From the NCBI GenBank assembly GCA_016748015.1, contig JAAOMT010000694.1, forward strand, positions 310,001-374,000: 64,000 bases of DNA, given 5' to 3'. A program made the position numbers and the translations under genes. Positions 10,000 to 20,979 of the stretch are shown here, piece after piece (position 1 is the first letter of the stretch; the number at the start of each line of letters is the position of its first letter). The notes below the pieces were generated by a model. The model worked only from the letters and a program-made list of their open reading frames with translations. It did not search any database and had not been told where the DNA came from. Origin of the DNA: Geosiphon pyriformis (Eukaryota; Glomeromycota; Glomeromycetes; Archaeosporales; Geosiphonaceae).

Positions 10000-10656
10000 A
10001 TGAACAATTATTTTCTGGATTAAAACATTCAAAATGCTTTCTATACTCTTCATGAGTATTGGATCAAAAACTATCCAAATGCTATTCTAACTATTGAAAA
10101 GCAGACCATCATAACTGATAACAGTAGAACACATACTGTTATTAGATCCAAGAAAACTACTACCAGAAAAGAAAAAATTGGTAGCAAAATAGATAAGTAT
10201 TTGCTAAAAAGCATAACAGCAGCAATACTTGTACCTTTTATTACAATTGGAAAAACAATTCAAGAAATCTTGCCTATAGACAAAAATTTGTCATATGGAA
10301 GACAATTAGAACTCTATGGTCACCTTGGAAAAATTATAGAGAATATAAAATTCATGAAGAAAACAACTTCAAAGATACAAACAGAAATTTTGGACATTAT
10401 ATGATTAGATGTTTCAAGAGTTTTAACTATTGCTAAAAGAGCCAAAACTCTAATACAAAGATTTGGTTTCTTGGATACAAAACTCATTTTATTTCAAGTA
10501 TTATATACTCTATCCACAAAAGACTTCAACAAACTAGTTAGCTTTGAGTTAGATAAAACTCTTTAAATAAACTATACTATGAATAGCTTGATTTCACCAG
10601 AGCTTAATCTCTTTGGAGAGGATAATGTTACAATTGAAACCTATACTTCTTATTAA
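10000..10656 (+). pseudogene. Third ORF after integrase in element B, unknown product
   Basis: A single frame from ATG 10000 to TAA 10654-10656, interrupted by TAA 10021-10023, TGA 10402-10404 and TAA 10564-10566. The predicted protein is helical, Lys/Ile/Leu-rich and without membrane spans. Its second half (S-R-V-L-T-I-A-K-R onward) resembles the second half of the element A third ORF in spacing and hydrophobic pattern. As in A, the ORF crosses the purine tract and ends 31 bases inside the LTR. I know no function for it. Confidence 0.6.
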
Positions 10657-11000
10657 TTATCACATGTATTAGTTACTAATGTCATATAATTAACCACTTT
10701 ATTTTTAGAAAGTGATTATTGACCTAATTAATGACTTGACCATTAACCTGATCATTAATCTGATTAATAATCTAATTATTGACTTGATTATTGACTTAGT
10801 TGTTAACTTGATCATTAACCACTTTTGATAGCTATATAAGCAATAAATCTCTTAGCTATAAAAAAGCATGTTAGAAATTAAGAAAATCAAATAAATAAAA
10901 TAACAACTTTCATTTTAATTCTTCTCTTATCACTAATTTCTCTTTCTCTATCTTCAAGTATCTGAACATCTTGGGATAAAAGATTATTTGTTGGTTATTT
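10626..11000 (+). repeat. 3' LTR of element B (right end approximate)
   Basis: It begins TGTTAC after GGAGAGGATAA. It contains a tandem array (10704-10822) and a TATA box (TATATAA at 10833-10839), followed by a pyrimidine-rich region (10915-10960). The layout is the same as in the LTR of A but the sequence differs. A degraded copy lies near 59260-59480. Confidence 0.6.
10704..10822 (+). repeat. Tandem ATTATTGACTTG-type repeats in the LTR of element B
   Basis: Diverging 10-11 bp units, paired as about 20-22 bp, of the type GATTATTGACTTAATTAATG. They lie directly upstream of the TATA box, like the array in the LTR of A. Similar strings occur near 45220, 57303 and 59288, which marks possible relics of this LTR. 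Confidence 0.7.
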
Positions 11001-11359
11001 TTTACCCTTTTTCTGAAATGTGTAATTGCAGTATTTGAAGATTATTGAATAAATGTGATTAAAAAGTACATTTAATATCTAATATTAAATTTTAAGAGTG
11101 CCAATGTGAGACATAGAATTATACCAGTATGTGATCATTTGTTAACAGTATGGACTATCCTTCTATCTTTAAATTTTCTGGTTATTTTTTGAAAAGTATA
11201 GTAACTAAGATATTTTATGAGACTAATCTCACATATTGAATCCATACTTATTTAATTTGCTCTTTAAAGTTGAATTTTCTTTGATTTTTTTTATTACCCT
11301 ACAATTCTGTTCTCTCTTGCTATATATTAGCTTATTACTCCAACTCGTAACAATAACAA
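11001..11359. other. Unassigned AT-rich stretch between elements B and C
   Basis: No ORF of note and no recognised repeat. It may include the end of the element B LTR and the genomic target between B and C. Confidence 0.5.
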
Positions 11360-11914
11360 TAAAAAAAAATTAAAAAAAAATTAAGAAATTAGTATTTTGT
11401 TAATAACCATAATTAAGAGTTATTGGTCCAGTATAGTTAAGTATTGGATTCTATTAACATAAAGTGTTAATAGAATAAAAGTGTTTAATATTTCTTTAAT
11501 CAAATAATGATAACATAAATTTAAGTAATAATTGATATTTTATTGATATGTAATTTAATTCTACTTTAAGTTGTAAAAAATTATTTTTTAAAGAAAGGGT
11601 TATAAAATAATTAATGGGTTATGGGTATTGATTCTGAACTGAATCCTGTTTTTTTTGTTTTTAACATTCTTGCTATATATACATATTTCTTGTTCTACAA
11701 GATCTCACATTTTTTTAAGTAATGTGTTTTAATTTATTAATATTGCTTACATTGCTAAGCAGTGTGCCATAATTTGCTAGTTATATACATATTATTAAGC
11801 AATGTATCATAGTTTTTTAATATTGTGCTCATGTGTTAAGTACTATTTTTCTATTAGTTTATTTTTTTATTTGTTTTTTTAGTTTTTTTTCTTTGTATTT
11901 TTTTATAAGTAACA
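11360..11914 (+). repeat. 5' LTR part of element C, matching the 3' LTR in inverted orientation
   Basis: Read as its reverse complement, this segment aligns along its length with the start of the LTR at 15783 onward. Shared blocks include the ACAAAGAAAAAAA run next to the end, the CATTGCTTAGCAAT-type repeats, the TATATAG block, AACTTAAA and TCTATTAACA. Its right end is TAACA at 11914, the reverse complement of TGTTA. It is either the right half of a palindromic LTR or a separate inverted LTR. Confidence 0.65.
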
Positions 11915-13395
11915 GTGAGAACAAAAAAAAAGTTAGAAATTACAGCAAAAGAAATAAAAAAATTCGAATCAATGAATAGAATAGACATACCAGTTAATAT
12001 AATAGAAAAAAAAACAATTGATAAAGAAAAAATTATCTCCACTTATTAATCAATTTTTATATTACTATATAATCAATATATGGTAGTTATAGAAAGAAAA
12101 ATAAAAGACCAACTTAAAATTTTTGAAGCAGAAACAAACATTTGTAAATTAGAAGAGATAGCTATTACCAATCTTTATATACTAATTAAGAACAATAAAC
12201 ACATTAAGATTTCAATATACAACACAACTAAAGATTTCATAAAAATATCAAATAGAACTACTATCAGATACTTAAGCATTGAAGTGGAAAATCAAGCACC
12301 CACCACCATTTCAGACTTTCTACAGCTTTATGAATATGTGAATATCACATTAAAAACTATATACAGATGAAAAAAGTGTTATTTGTTATAATCAAAACAA
12401 TTAGAGCAAATAAACTTGGAAAATTTAAACTTACTTCAACAAATACAACTTAAAATACTACTTAACAATTTTACTGATATCTTTGCCAGTAAAAATAAAT
12501 TTGACAGAACTGATATTATTTAATATTAAATTAAAACTGGAAATGCAATGTTTATCAAACAAAGAGCATATAAAGTACTACCAACTAGTTATGAAATTAT
12601 CTGACAAAAAATTAACAGAATATTAGATAATAGGTTAATTCAATTATCAATGAGCCCATAGTCATTACCAGTAGTACTTATCTGGAAAAAAAATAGAAAA
12701 ATCTACTTTTATATGGATTATAAAAAACTCAACAGTGTTATTTATAAAGATAATTATTCAACCCTATAGATCCAAGAATTATTTGATGTTTTTAGAGGAA
12801 AAAAATGTTTTCAACATTAAACTTAGATAGTAATTACTGGCAAATAGCCATAAATTCAACTGATAAAAAGAAAACAGCATTCACAACCAAAAAAAAAACT
12901 TTGAATTTAATGTTATATTATTTGGCTTAACCAATGCTTTAGCCATTTTTAACAATTTATGAAAATCATATATACTGAATTACTATGGAAATCAGTAGTA
13001 GTCTACTTGAATAATACCAATGTGTTTTCTAAAACATTTAATAACTATTTCCACCATCTTTAACAAATGTTTGAAAGATTAAAAAAAGCTAAATTAAAAT
13101 TAAATACAACCAAATGCTTTTTTGGCAAAACTAAACTTAAGTTTTTAAGATATGTTGTAAACAAAGACAGCATAAAAACAGATCCAAACAAGATTAAAAT
13201 AGTTAAGAACTTTTCAATACCAACAAATTTTACAAAATTAAGAGCATTCTTAAAATTTGCTGAATATTATTACCACTTTATTCAAAACTTTTTTAAACTG
13301 GCTTAACCACTTTACCAGCTTTAAGCAAAGAATGTTAAATATAAATGAACAAAAACCCAACAAAAAGCTTTTGATATCTTAAAAAGAAAGCTTAT
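11915..13395 (+). pseudogene. RT of element C
   Basis: The clearest open part is 12080-12370 (pre-RT region). RT follows with D-Y-K-K-L-N-S-V near 12715 and K-S-V-V-V-Y-L-N-N near 12990. The active-site loop Y-L-N-N at 13004-13015 has both metal-binding Asp replaced by Asn. The segment 13067-13306 is the thumb/connection region (F-E-R-L-K-K-A onward). Many TAA/TAG codons and several frame changes are present. The protein sequence is related to element A but clearly diverged. Confidence 0.75.
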
Positions 13396-13790
13396 TTAAG
13401 CATCAGTACTAATCTATTTAAATCACAGCAAACCATTTATTATTATTACTAATGCATTTAGTCAAGCATTGGAAGCTGTATTGTTACAAAAAAGAACAGA
13501 TGAATAAAAACATCCAGTGGCATATGTCAACAGAAGTTTAAGTTCAGCTGAAAAAAACTATAGAACTTTAACATTAAAACACTTAACTATCTATTGGGCT
13601 GTAATTAAATAGAAAAAACATTTAAGTCAAAAATTTAATGTGTACATGGATTACAAAAAATTGACATTAATCCAAAAACAAAAATTTGGAAACAATCACT
13701 ATGCAAGATAGAAAATAAAACTATTATCATTTAATTATATAGTATATTATAAAAAAAAAATAGAAATGCTGACAGTTTATCATAAATAAA
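13396..13790 (+). pseudogene. RNase H of element C
   Basis: Visible landmarks are T-N-A-F-S (Asp of T-D-A-S replaced by Asn), A-V-L-L-Q-K, the segment H-P-V-A-Y-V-N-R-S-L, and V-Y-M-D-Y-K-K for the T-D-H motif. All catalytic motifs are altered. The end near 13790 (L-T-V-Y-H-K) corresponds to the RNase H terminus. Confidence 0.65.
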
Positions 13791-13959
13791 ACAAATCTAA
13801 AAACATTTCAACCCAAAAATATAACAAAGATAAATACATAAAAATATTAAAAACTTCAATATTATATTAATATTCAACAGTTTAAGAAGAAATTATTTCA
13901 AAAAAAACAAAACAACATAAAACAACAAGCAAAATATTTTATTACTTACCAAGATATAT

Positions 13960-15080
13960 TATACCAGAAAAACAGAAAATAGAACAATACTATTTAACAT
14001 ATATTTAAATTTAACAGCAGAACATTTTTATAAAGAAGCAACCATGAAAAAAACCAAAAAAAAATACTATTAACTATCTATATATCCAAAAATTATTCAA
14101 TATGTTCAAAGTTGTAATGTTTATTAGAGAAAAAGAGGAACAAAACTCAGTAAACCACTAAGATTAATTAAAGTAGAACAACTATTTAACTGAATTGGAA
14201 TTGACTTAATTAGACCATTAATAATAACAAACAAAGACAATTATTATATAGCAGTAGTCATAAACTATCTTATAAAATAGACAAAAGCAAAAGCAATTCA
14301 AAGAGCAAATGCAAAATCTGTAGCTGAATTTATACACCAAAATTTGATTTGTCAATATAAATGTTTAAAAAAATTATTATCAGACCAGAGAACTCACTTT
14401 GTAAACAAAACATTAACAGAATTAAGTCAAAAATTTGGAATCAAAAGACTATTATTATCATTATATTATCCACAAACAAATAACTTAGTCAAAAAATTCA
14501 ACAAAATATTATGTAAAGCAATAGCCAAGATTAGCCAAAAAAACCAGAACAAATAGAATTTATTTATACTATCAGTATTATTTACTTATTAGATAATAAA
14601 GCAAAATATTATACAAATAACACTATTTAAATTTGTTTATAATAGAAAAGCAATATTACCAATAAAGATAGATATCAACACATATATAATAGAATCAATA
14701 ACAGAAGTTAACTTTTAAAGAACATTGTTGAAAAGAACATATAACTTAATAAAAACATTAAAAAACAAAAGACAAAAAGCAGCTAATAATATACAAAAGT
14801 TATAAGTAAAACAAAAAAAATGATATAATAACCAATTATCAGATAAACCAGTCGAATTTAGGATTGAAAACAAAGTATTCTTATATTATATCAAAGTGAA
14901 AAAACAGTGAAGTAGAAAATTTAACTTCAAATAGAATAAACTAAAACTATATTAAAATATAGTATTATCATTTACCAATAATATTCTACAACTGAAAGTA
15001 CAACAAATATTAGTCCAATTAGATGAGATTTCATAAGATCTGAAACTAATTATAAGCATTAACATAAACATATCAAATTA
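13960..15080 (+). pseudogene. Integrase of element C
   Basis: The open stretch 14344-14556 matches the catalytic core of element A from the second Asp to the Glu: L-L-S-D-Q-R keeps the Asp, and Y-Y-P-Q-T-N follows. The upstream part includes the zinc module (C-N-V-Y, disrupted) and G-I-D-L-I (14200-14215). The C-terminal GPF region near 14900 is unreadable. The segment from 14546 (CCAGAACAAATAG) recurs as the start of the internal region of element D. Confidence 0.75.
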
Positions 15081-15149
15081 ATCTACAAAATAATATATAA
15101 AAAGACATGATATACATAACAAAAGCAACAAAAAAAATGAAAATTCCAG

Positions 15150-15782
15150 ACTACATCTACATAATGGCTCAACAATTATTCCAAGCCATAAATTAACAAT
15201 AATTAAACATGAAAATTGTTATCAATTACCAAACAATTTGCTATTAAAACACCAAAAAAAACAAAAACCACTCCATATTAACAATCACAGAACCAAACAA
15301 AACACTAGTTAAATAAAATTATAGAAAAAATAAAAAACACTTTTGGGAAAATACCACTAATAATTTCAATAGAGAAAATAATTAAAGAAAACTAAAAGCT
15401 ATAGATGGAACAACTTCTAGTATTATACTGTTATTATTAGTTGAGACAAAAGCTAAATATCCAGAAATTATATATCAATAAATCCAAAAGAATATTTAAT
15501 CAAGAAATAGTACAACAGATTAAAAATTTTATTGGAAAAAAAACAAATTTTAAACTATATATTAGAACAATTTACTGACTGCACACAATATTTCAAAATT
15601 ATCCAGAAATATTACTATACCAAAAAATAGAAACAATAACTGTTAACTAGTAGAGAAAAATAAACAACTCTCAATGTAAAAAAATAAAAAACAAAATTAA
15701 ACAAACAATATTAAAAAAAAAAGTAATAGACTTAATCCAAAATGAAAATTTTAACAAAGCTCAATATTAAAGAAGAAAATAA
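15150..15782 (+). pseudogene. Third-ORF remnant of element C
   Basis: It lies between integrase and the purine tract, as in A and B. Short readable pieces include A-I-D-G-T-T-S and, just before the purine tract, a segment encoding N-K-A-Q-Y. The latter matches D-R-A-Q-Y at the same place in element D. Stops prevent any long frame. Confidence 0.45.
15769..15782 (+). promoter_or_regulatory. Polypurine tract of element C
   Basis: AAAGAAGAAAATAA directly before TATTACTCATAG, the start of the LTR. A related copy in reverse orientation lies at 20742-20760. Confidence 0.6.
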
Positions 15783-16690
15783 TATTACTCATAGAAAAAA
15801 TACAAAGAAAAAAAGTAGGAAAAACAAATAAAAAAATAGACCAATAGAAGAATAATACTTAATAAGTAAGCATAATATTAGAAATTATAATACATTGCTT
15901 AGCAATATATACATTGTCAATAAATTATAACATACTGCTCAACAATACATATATTGTCAGAAAATTATGGCATATTGCTTAACAATAAGAGCATTATTAG
16001 AAAAAATAGAATATATTGTTTAAGAAAATATAAGATCTTATATAATAAGAATTATGTATATATAGTAAAAATATTAGAAACAGAAAAAACAAAATCAATA
16101 CTAACAATCAATTAATTATCCAATATCTTTTTTTTTAAAAGATAGTTTTCTATAACTTAAAGCAAAATCAAATTACATATTAATAAAATATTAATTATTA
16201 CCTGAATTTATGTTATTATTGCTTGATTAAAAAATATTAATTATTTCCACTCTATTAACATAAAATATTGATAAAATTCAATACTTAATTATGCTGAATT
16301 AATAGCTTTTAATTATGATTATTAACAGGATATTAATTTTTTATTTTTTTTATTTTTTTTTATTTTTTTTATTTTGTTTTGTTATTTACTAATTAATTAA
16401 AAAAAATTAAGTGCTGAGTTATTAACATCAAGAATAGCTTGGTAAAAAACCCATAAAACAAGAGTAGAAAATTCATAAAATTAAGGATAGTTTACCAAAA
16501 GGGCAAGATTGTTAAAGGAACTGGCCATTATATTAAGAAAAAAATTTATGGAAAAAACTTTTAAGATAAGTACTAAAACAGCAAATGAATCTCTGTCTAT
16601 TATATAAAAAACTCAATTAAAACCTTCAAATATTACCAACATTATTAAGCTATTGAACACTAAGTTACAGATTTGTTATTTGTTTTAACA
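15783..16690 (+). repeat. 3' LTR of element C
   Basis: It starts TATTACTCATAG (TGTTACTCATAG in the copy at 16692, so the G became A) and ends TTTTAACA. It includes three to four 40-bp imperfect repeats with the CATTGCTTAGCAAT palindrome (15880-16020), a TATATATAG promoter-like block near 16055, and a right part (GAGTTATTAACATCAAG onward, 16410) also present at 17180 and 19840. Confidence 0.7.
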
Positions 16691-16691
16691 C

Positions 16692-17975
16692 TGTTACTCA
16701 TAGAATATAAAAAGTATATTAGCAGATAAATTAGTCAATCAGAAGTAATTGTAGTAAATATAGAATTTCAGGATTCTCATATAAGAAATTGCAGGATTCC
16801 ATAATTCCAGAATTCTCTTAGAGGAATTACAGAATTCCAAAAATTCCAGAATTTTTGGTGTACAGAATTGAGGAATTGAGAAATCTTAATTATGTATATA
16901 TAGTGATAGCATTAAAAGTAGAAAAAACAGACCTCTCAGTTTAGATTTGATCTAAGCAACCTTTCATTTACAACTATTAATAAATAATTGTTTACTATCT
17001 TAATCCACTTCTCACTATCAATACTTTATGTTAATAGTAATTGATACTTAACCACACTGAACCAATAGCTCTTGATTATGGCTATTGACGAAATATTAAA
17101 ATTCATTGTCTTGGCTTATTTTCTTTTATTTTCTTTTATTTTTGTTATTTCTTTGTTTTACTAATTAATTAAAGATTAAGCACTGAGTTATCAATATTAA
17201 GGATAGTCTGGTAAAAAACCTCAAAGGAAGGGTATAGGAACTAAGAATTTAAGGATAGCTTACCAGAAAGACATCTCTGCTAGATTACCAGTCACCACAC
17301 TGAAAAAAAAATTCGATGGATTTGCAATTCCGGAAGGCTACTGGGAAAATAACAATTGAATCTCTGTTTGTTATACAAAGAACTCTACAACAAAATCTTC
17401 AGATCAACAAGACCTTCAGAAACCAACATCATTATATCAATTAAGCACCAAGTTATAGATTTTTTATTTGCTTTGAGACTTCAAATAATCATCTGTAATA
17501 ACACCCAAATAATTATTTATAACACTATGATTAAAAACTATTATTCTAATGTAGTTAAGTATTAAAGTTTATCAACATAAGTTGTTAATAGTAAAGAAGT
17601 AATTAAGATTTTTAATCAAGCAATAATAACATAGATTAATGATAATTAGATATTTTATTGATGTTGATGTGATTTTACTTTAAGTTATAAAAAACTATTT
17701 TTTAAAAAAAAAATATAAGAAAAATAGCTATTGCTAACTATTATTCTGTCTAAATTTGTTTTTTTTGCTTCTAATACTTTTATTATATATATATAATTTG
17801 TGTTATACAAGATTTTTTAAAATCTTTCAATTTTTTTAACAAAAATCTTAGAATTCTAAAATTTTGAAATTTCGCAATTTTTTAAGAAGAATTCTAGAAT
17901 TCTTTTTTTTATTATGTTTATTTCTAATTGGCTATTTTATTTACTTATTATAATTTTTAATTTCTATAAATAACA
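16692..17975 (+). repeat. 5' LTR of element D with long terminal inverted arms
   Basis: It begins TGTTACTCATAG (16692) and ends CTATAAATAACA (17975), so its two ends are inverted copies. The left arm (about 16692-17090) and right arm (about 17530-17975) align as reverse complements: GAATTC-rich block, TATATATAG block, AACTTAAA, TTGATTAAAAAT and CTATTAACA appear in mirror order. The centre (17090-17530) holds the GAGTTATCAATATTAAGG block. The arms are near 400-450 bp by eye. Confidence 0.65.
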
Positions 17976-19327
17976 CCAGAACAAATAGAATTTGTTTATA
18001 TTATTAGTATTATTTGCTTATTAAACAATAAAGCAAAATACTATACAAGCAATATTATTTGAACTAGTTTATAATAAAACAATCACAATACTAGTTAAGA
18101 TAAATATCAATACATATCTAATTGAACCAATAACACAAGCCAATTTTTAAGAATTATTGCTAAAAAGAACATATAACTTAATAGAAACTTTAGAAAATAA
18201 AAGATGAAAAGCAGTTAATAACATACAAAAATTACAAACAAAACAAAAAAAATAACATAATAATCAGTTATCAAATAAACCAGTCGAATTTAAGATTGGA
18301 GACAAAGTACTTTTATATTATACCAAAACCAGAAAAACAATAGAGTAGAAAATTTAATTTCAAATAGAATGGTTTATTTTAGATTAAAAAAATTCTGAAA
18401 AATAAACATACAAGTTAAGATGAAACAATAAAATCTTAATCAAAGCAGTACATAGTAATCAACTAAAATCATACTACAATATAGTATTATTATCTACCAA
18501 TAATATTCTACAATTGGGAGTATAACAAATACTAGTTAAACCAAATAAGATTTTATAAAATTTAAAACCAATTATAATTATTAAAACAAACATATTAAAT
18601 TAATTAATCAGAACAATATATAAAAAACCAATACACATAATAAAAGCAATAATAAAAATAGAAATTACTGATAACATTTACTCATTTACACAACAACTTT
18701 TACAACTTATCTAATATTAGAAATCAAGTTTTAAAGTTACTATTAACAAATAAACAATACAATATAAAAACAAAAGAATAACTTAAAGATTTTAAAATAA
18801 AGAACAATACTCTAGATATTATACTTTTAGAAATTTAGTAAACAAAATAATAAAAAAAGTAGAAAAAATATTAAAAACTTTAAGAATATTAATACCAAAT
18901 AAAGAATTTATCTTAGGAAATTAAAACTAATAAACACAACTAATTTCTAAGAATTTCTGTTATTATTAATTAAAACAAAAAATAAACATTCAAATATTAT
19001 ATACAGATAAGACCAAAAAAATATTTGATTCAACTATAATACAATAAATTAAACAAGTTATGGGAAAAAACAATTTATCCACTTATGCAAAAACTATTTA
19101 CCAATTACAAATAAGATTTTAAGACTGATTAGAAATACTACTACACTCAAAAATAAATACAATAACTATCAATTAACTAGAAAACTTAACTAATATTTAA
19201 TTTGCAGAATTGCAAACCAGAATTACAAAAGCAATTCTTGAAAAAAAAGTTTTAAAGCTAATTTAAGAAAAAAATTTAAGAGATTTAGGAGATTTTGATA
19301 GAGCTCAATATTAAAAAGAAAGAATAT
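17976..19327 (+). pseudogene. Integrase C-terminus and third-ORF remnant of element D
   Basis: The first ~640 bp align with 14547-15080 of element C (integrase end). The rest aligns with the C third ORF and ends with a segment encoding D-R-A-Q-Y followed by K-E-R-I-L-L-F before the LTR. There are stops in every frame. It cannot encode a full protein and would need functions in trans if it ever moved. Confidence 0.6.
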
Positions 19328-20741
19328 TATTATTTATAGAAATTAAAAATTATAATAAGTAGATAAAATAGCCAATTAGAAATAAGCATAGTAAAAAAAA
19401 AAATTCCAGAATTTTTTTAAGAAATTGTAAGATTTCAGAATTTAGTATTTTTTTTAAAGAAATTAAAAGATTTTAAAAAATCTTATATAACACAAATTAG
19501 ATATATATAGCGAAAGTATTAAAAGCAAAAAAAACAGACAATTCAGTTTAAAACAACAATACTTCTCTTTTCAAAAAATAATTTTCTATAACTTAAAATA
19601 GAATTATACTTATATTAATAAAATATTTATTATTACTTAAATTCATGTTATCATTACTTAATTAAAAAAATATTAATCTATTTTACACTATTAATACTCC
19701 ATGTTAATAGAAGCTAATATTTAATTATACTAAACCAATAGCTTTTAATCATAGCTATTAATGGAATACTAATTTTTTATTTTCTTTTATTTTGTTTTTT
19801 TTGTTGTTTACTAATTAATTAAAGGAATTAAGTACTGAGTAATTAACATTAAGAATAACCTGATAAAAAACCTAAGAGCAAGAATAAAAAACTTAAAAAT
19901 AGCTTACTAAAAAGACATAACTGTTAAAATAAACTGCCCACTATGCAAAAAAAAAATTCACAAAAAAAACGATCAATTAAATTTCTGTTCATTATACAAA
20001 AAACTTAACCAAAATCTTTAAATTCCAAAATCTTTAAATAATTATTTATAATAATAATCTTATTAAAAAATTTTTAGGAAATTGGTCTTGAATTTTAGTT
20101 TCTTTTTAATAATTTTTTTAATAAGTATTATTAATTTTTTAACTATATTTTGTGTACTTTTTTAACATCTTTTATTAAACAATTTTTAATGTTATAATTT
20201 TAATACTTTTTTTAATTAATTAATAAATGCAAAACAAATCAAATCAAATCAAAATAAAATAAAATAAAAAATTAATATTTTATTAATAGTTATTAAAAGT
20301 TATTATTTTAATATTGTTAATAGTATCGAATTAATATTATTGACATTAATAAAAAACTAATTAGGCTTGTAAAAATATAAATAATAATTTTATTTGAATA
20401 AAAATAGTTTTTAAAAATTAGATTATTAACTATAAAATTACTAAATAAAAATAAAATTAAATTGGTTTTTAATTTAATTTGTTTTTTTCTGTTTTTAATA
20501 CTTTTTTTGTATATACATAAATCCTTATAATATAAAATTTTTAAAATTCTCACAATTTTTTAAGTTATTGTTAGAATTTCTGGCATTTCTGAAATTTTGG
20601 TATTTTTACTAATTTTTCAGAAATTTTTGGTATTCTTAAAATTTTTAATATTATATATTCTAATAATTTATATTATATTATTAATTATTTATATTATTTT
20701 TTGTTTTTTGTTTTTTTTCTGTTTTTACTTTACAAGTAATA
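19328..20741 (+). repeat. 3' LTR of element D, also palindromic
   Basis: It starts TATTATTTATAG after a purine run. The left half (19328-20060) matches the LTRs at 15783 and 16692. The right half (about 20110-20741) matches the left half in reverse complement, including the TTAATTAATTAATAAATGC and TATTAATAGTTATTAAAAG blocks. It ends AAGTAATA at 20741. The centre TAAATAATTATTTATAA is shared with the LTR at 16692. An AAATC/AAAAT microsatellite sits at 20235-20268. Confidence 0.6.
20235..20268 (+). repeat. AAATC / AAAAT pentanucleotide microsatellite
   Basis: Three to four AAATC units pass into three to four AAAAT units. It lies where the LTR family has a purine/pyrimidine run, so it probably expanded there. 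Confidence 0.85.
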
Positions 20742-20935
20742 TTATTTTCTTTTTTTTAATATTAAGTTCTAACAAAATTCATTAAGTTTTTTTTTAAATA
20801 AGTTTAAATACTTTTTTTATTATAATATTTAAAATTTTTGTATTTAATTTTTTAAATTGTAAGTTGATTATTTTTTTTGGTTGGTTTGTTGTTAATATTT
20901 CTATAGTTAAATGTAGTAATATTTTTTTTTAATAT
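20742..20935 (-). mobile_element. Minus-strand Ty3 fragment abutting the LTR at 20741
   Basis: Read on the minus strand, 20760-20742 is a purine tract (AAAAGAAAATAA) that leads straight into the LTR end at 20741. Upstream of it is sequence matching the element C third ORF (15640-15780). So the palindromic LTR 19328-20741 serves as the 3' LTR of D on the plus strand and of this fragment on the minus strand. The fragment stops where the old LINE begins. Confidence 0.5.
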
Positions 20936-20979
20936 TATAAGTAAAATCTAACTGTTATCTAATATATAAAACCAGATTA

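Larger units (their letters stand above)
7831..11000 (+). mobile_element. Ty3/gypsy element B, 5'-truncated
   Basis: This copy starts inside the RT connection region and runs through RNase H, integrase, a third ORF, a purine tract (10615-10625) and an LTR (from 10626). It has the same domain order and orientation as element A but clearly diverged protein sequence, so it is another family or subfamily. Gag, protease and most of RT are absent. Many stops make it inactive. Confidence 0.85.
11360..16690 (+). mobile_element. Ty3/gypsy element C, very decayed, with inverted-arm LTRs
   Basis: The internal region (11915-15782) carries pre-RT, RT, RNase H, integrase and third-ORF sequence on the plus strand. 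Gag and protease are missing. On the left it is bounded by an LTR segment ending TAACA (11914). On the right it is bounded by a purine tract and an LTR starting TATTAC (15783). The left and right LTR segments match each other as reverse complements. The copy has stops throughout and is far more AT-rich than A. Confidence 0.75.
16692..20741 (+). mobile_element. Element D: short derivative of the element C family
   Basis: The composition is LTR (16692-17975), a short internal region (17976-19327) holding only the end of integrase and the third ORF, a purine tract and an LTR (19328-20741). The internal region begins at CCAGAACAAATAG, which matches 14547 onward in element C. Everything before that point in C is absent here, as expected of an internal deletion. 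Confidence 0.65.

Noticed and set aside
11360-20741. A DIRS-type element, because of inverted terminal repeats
   Set aside because: Pol carries a DDE integrase and purine tracts with TG...CA LTR ends; no tyrosine recombinase is seen.
20317-20785. ORFs at 20317-20553 and 20597-20785
   Set aside because: Low-complexity translations of LTR sequence; the DNA matches the LTR family.
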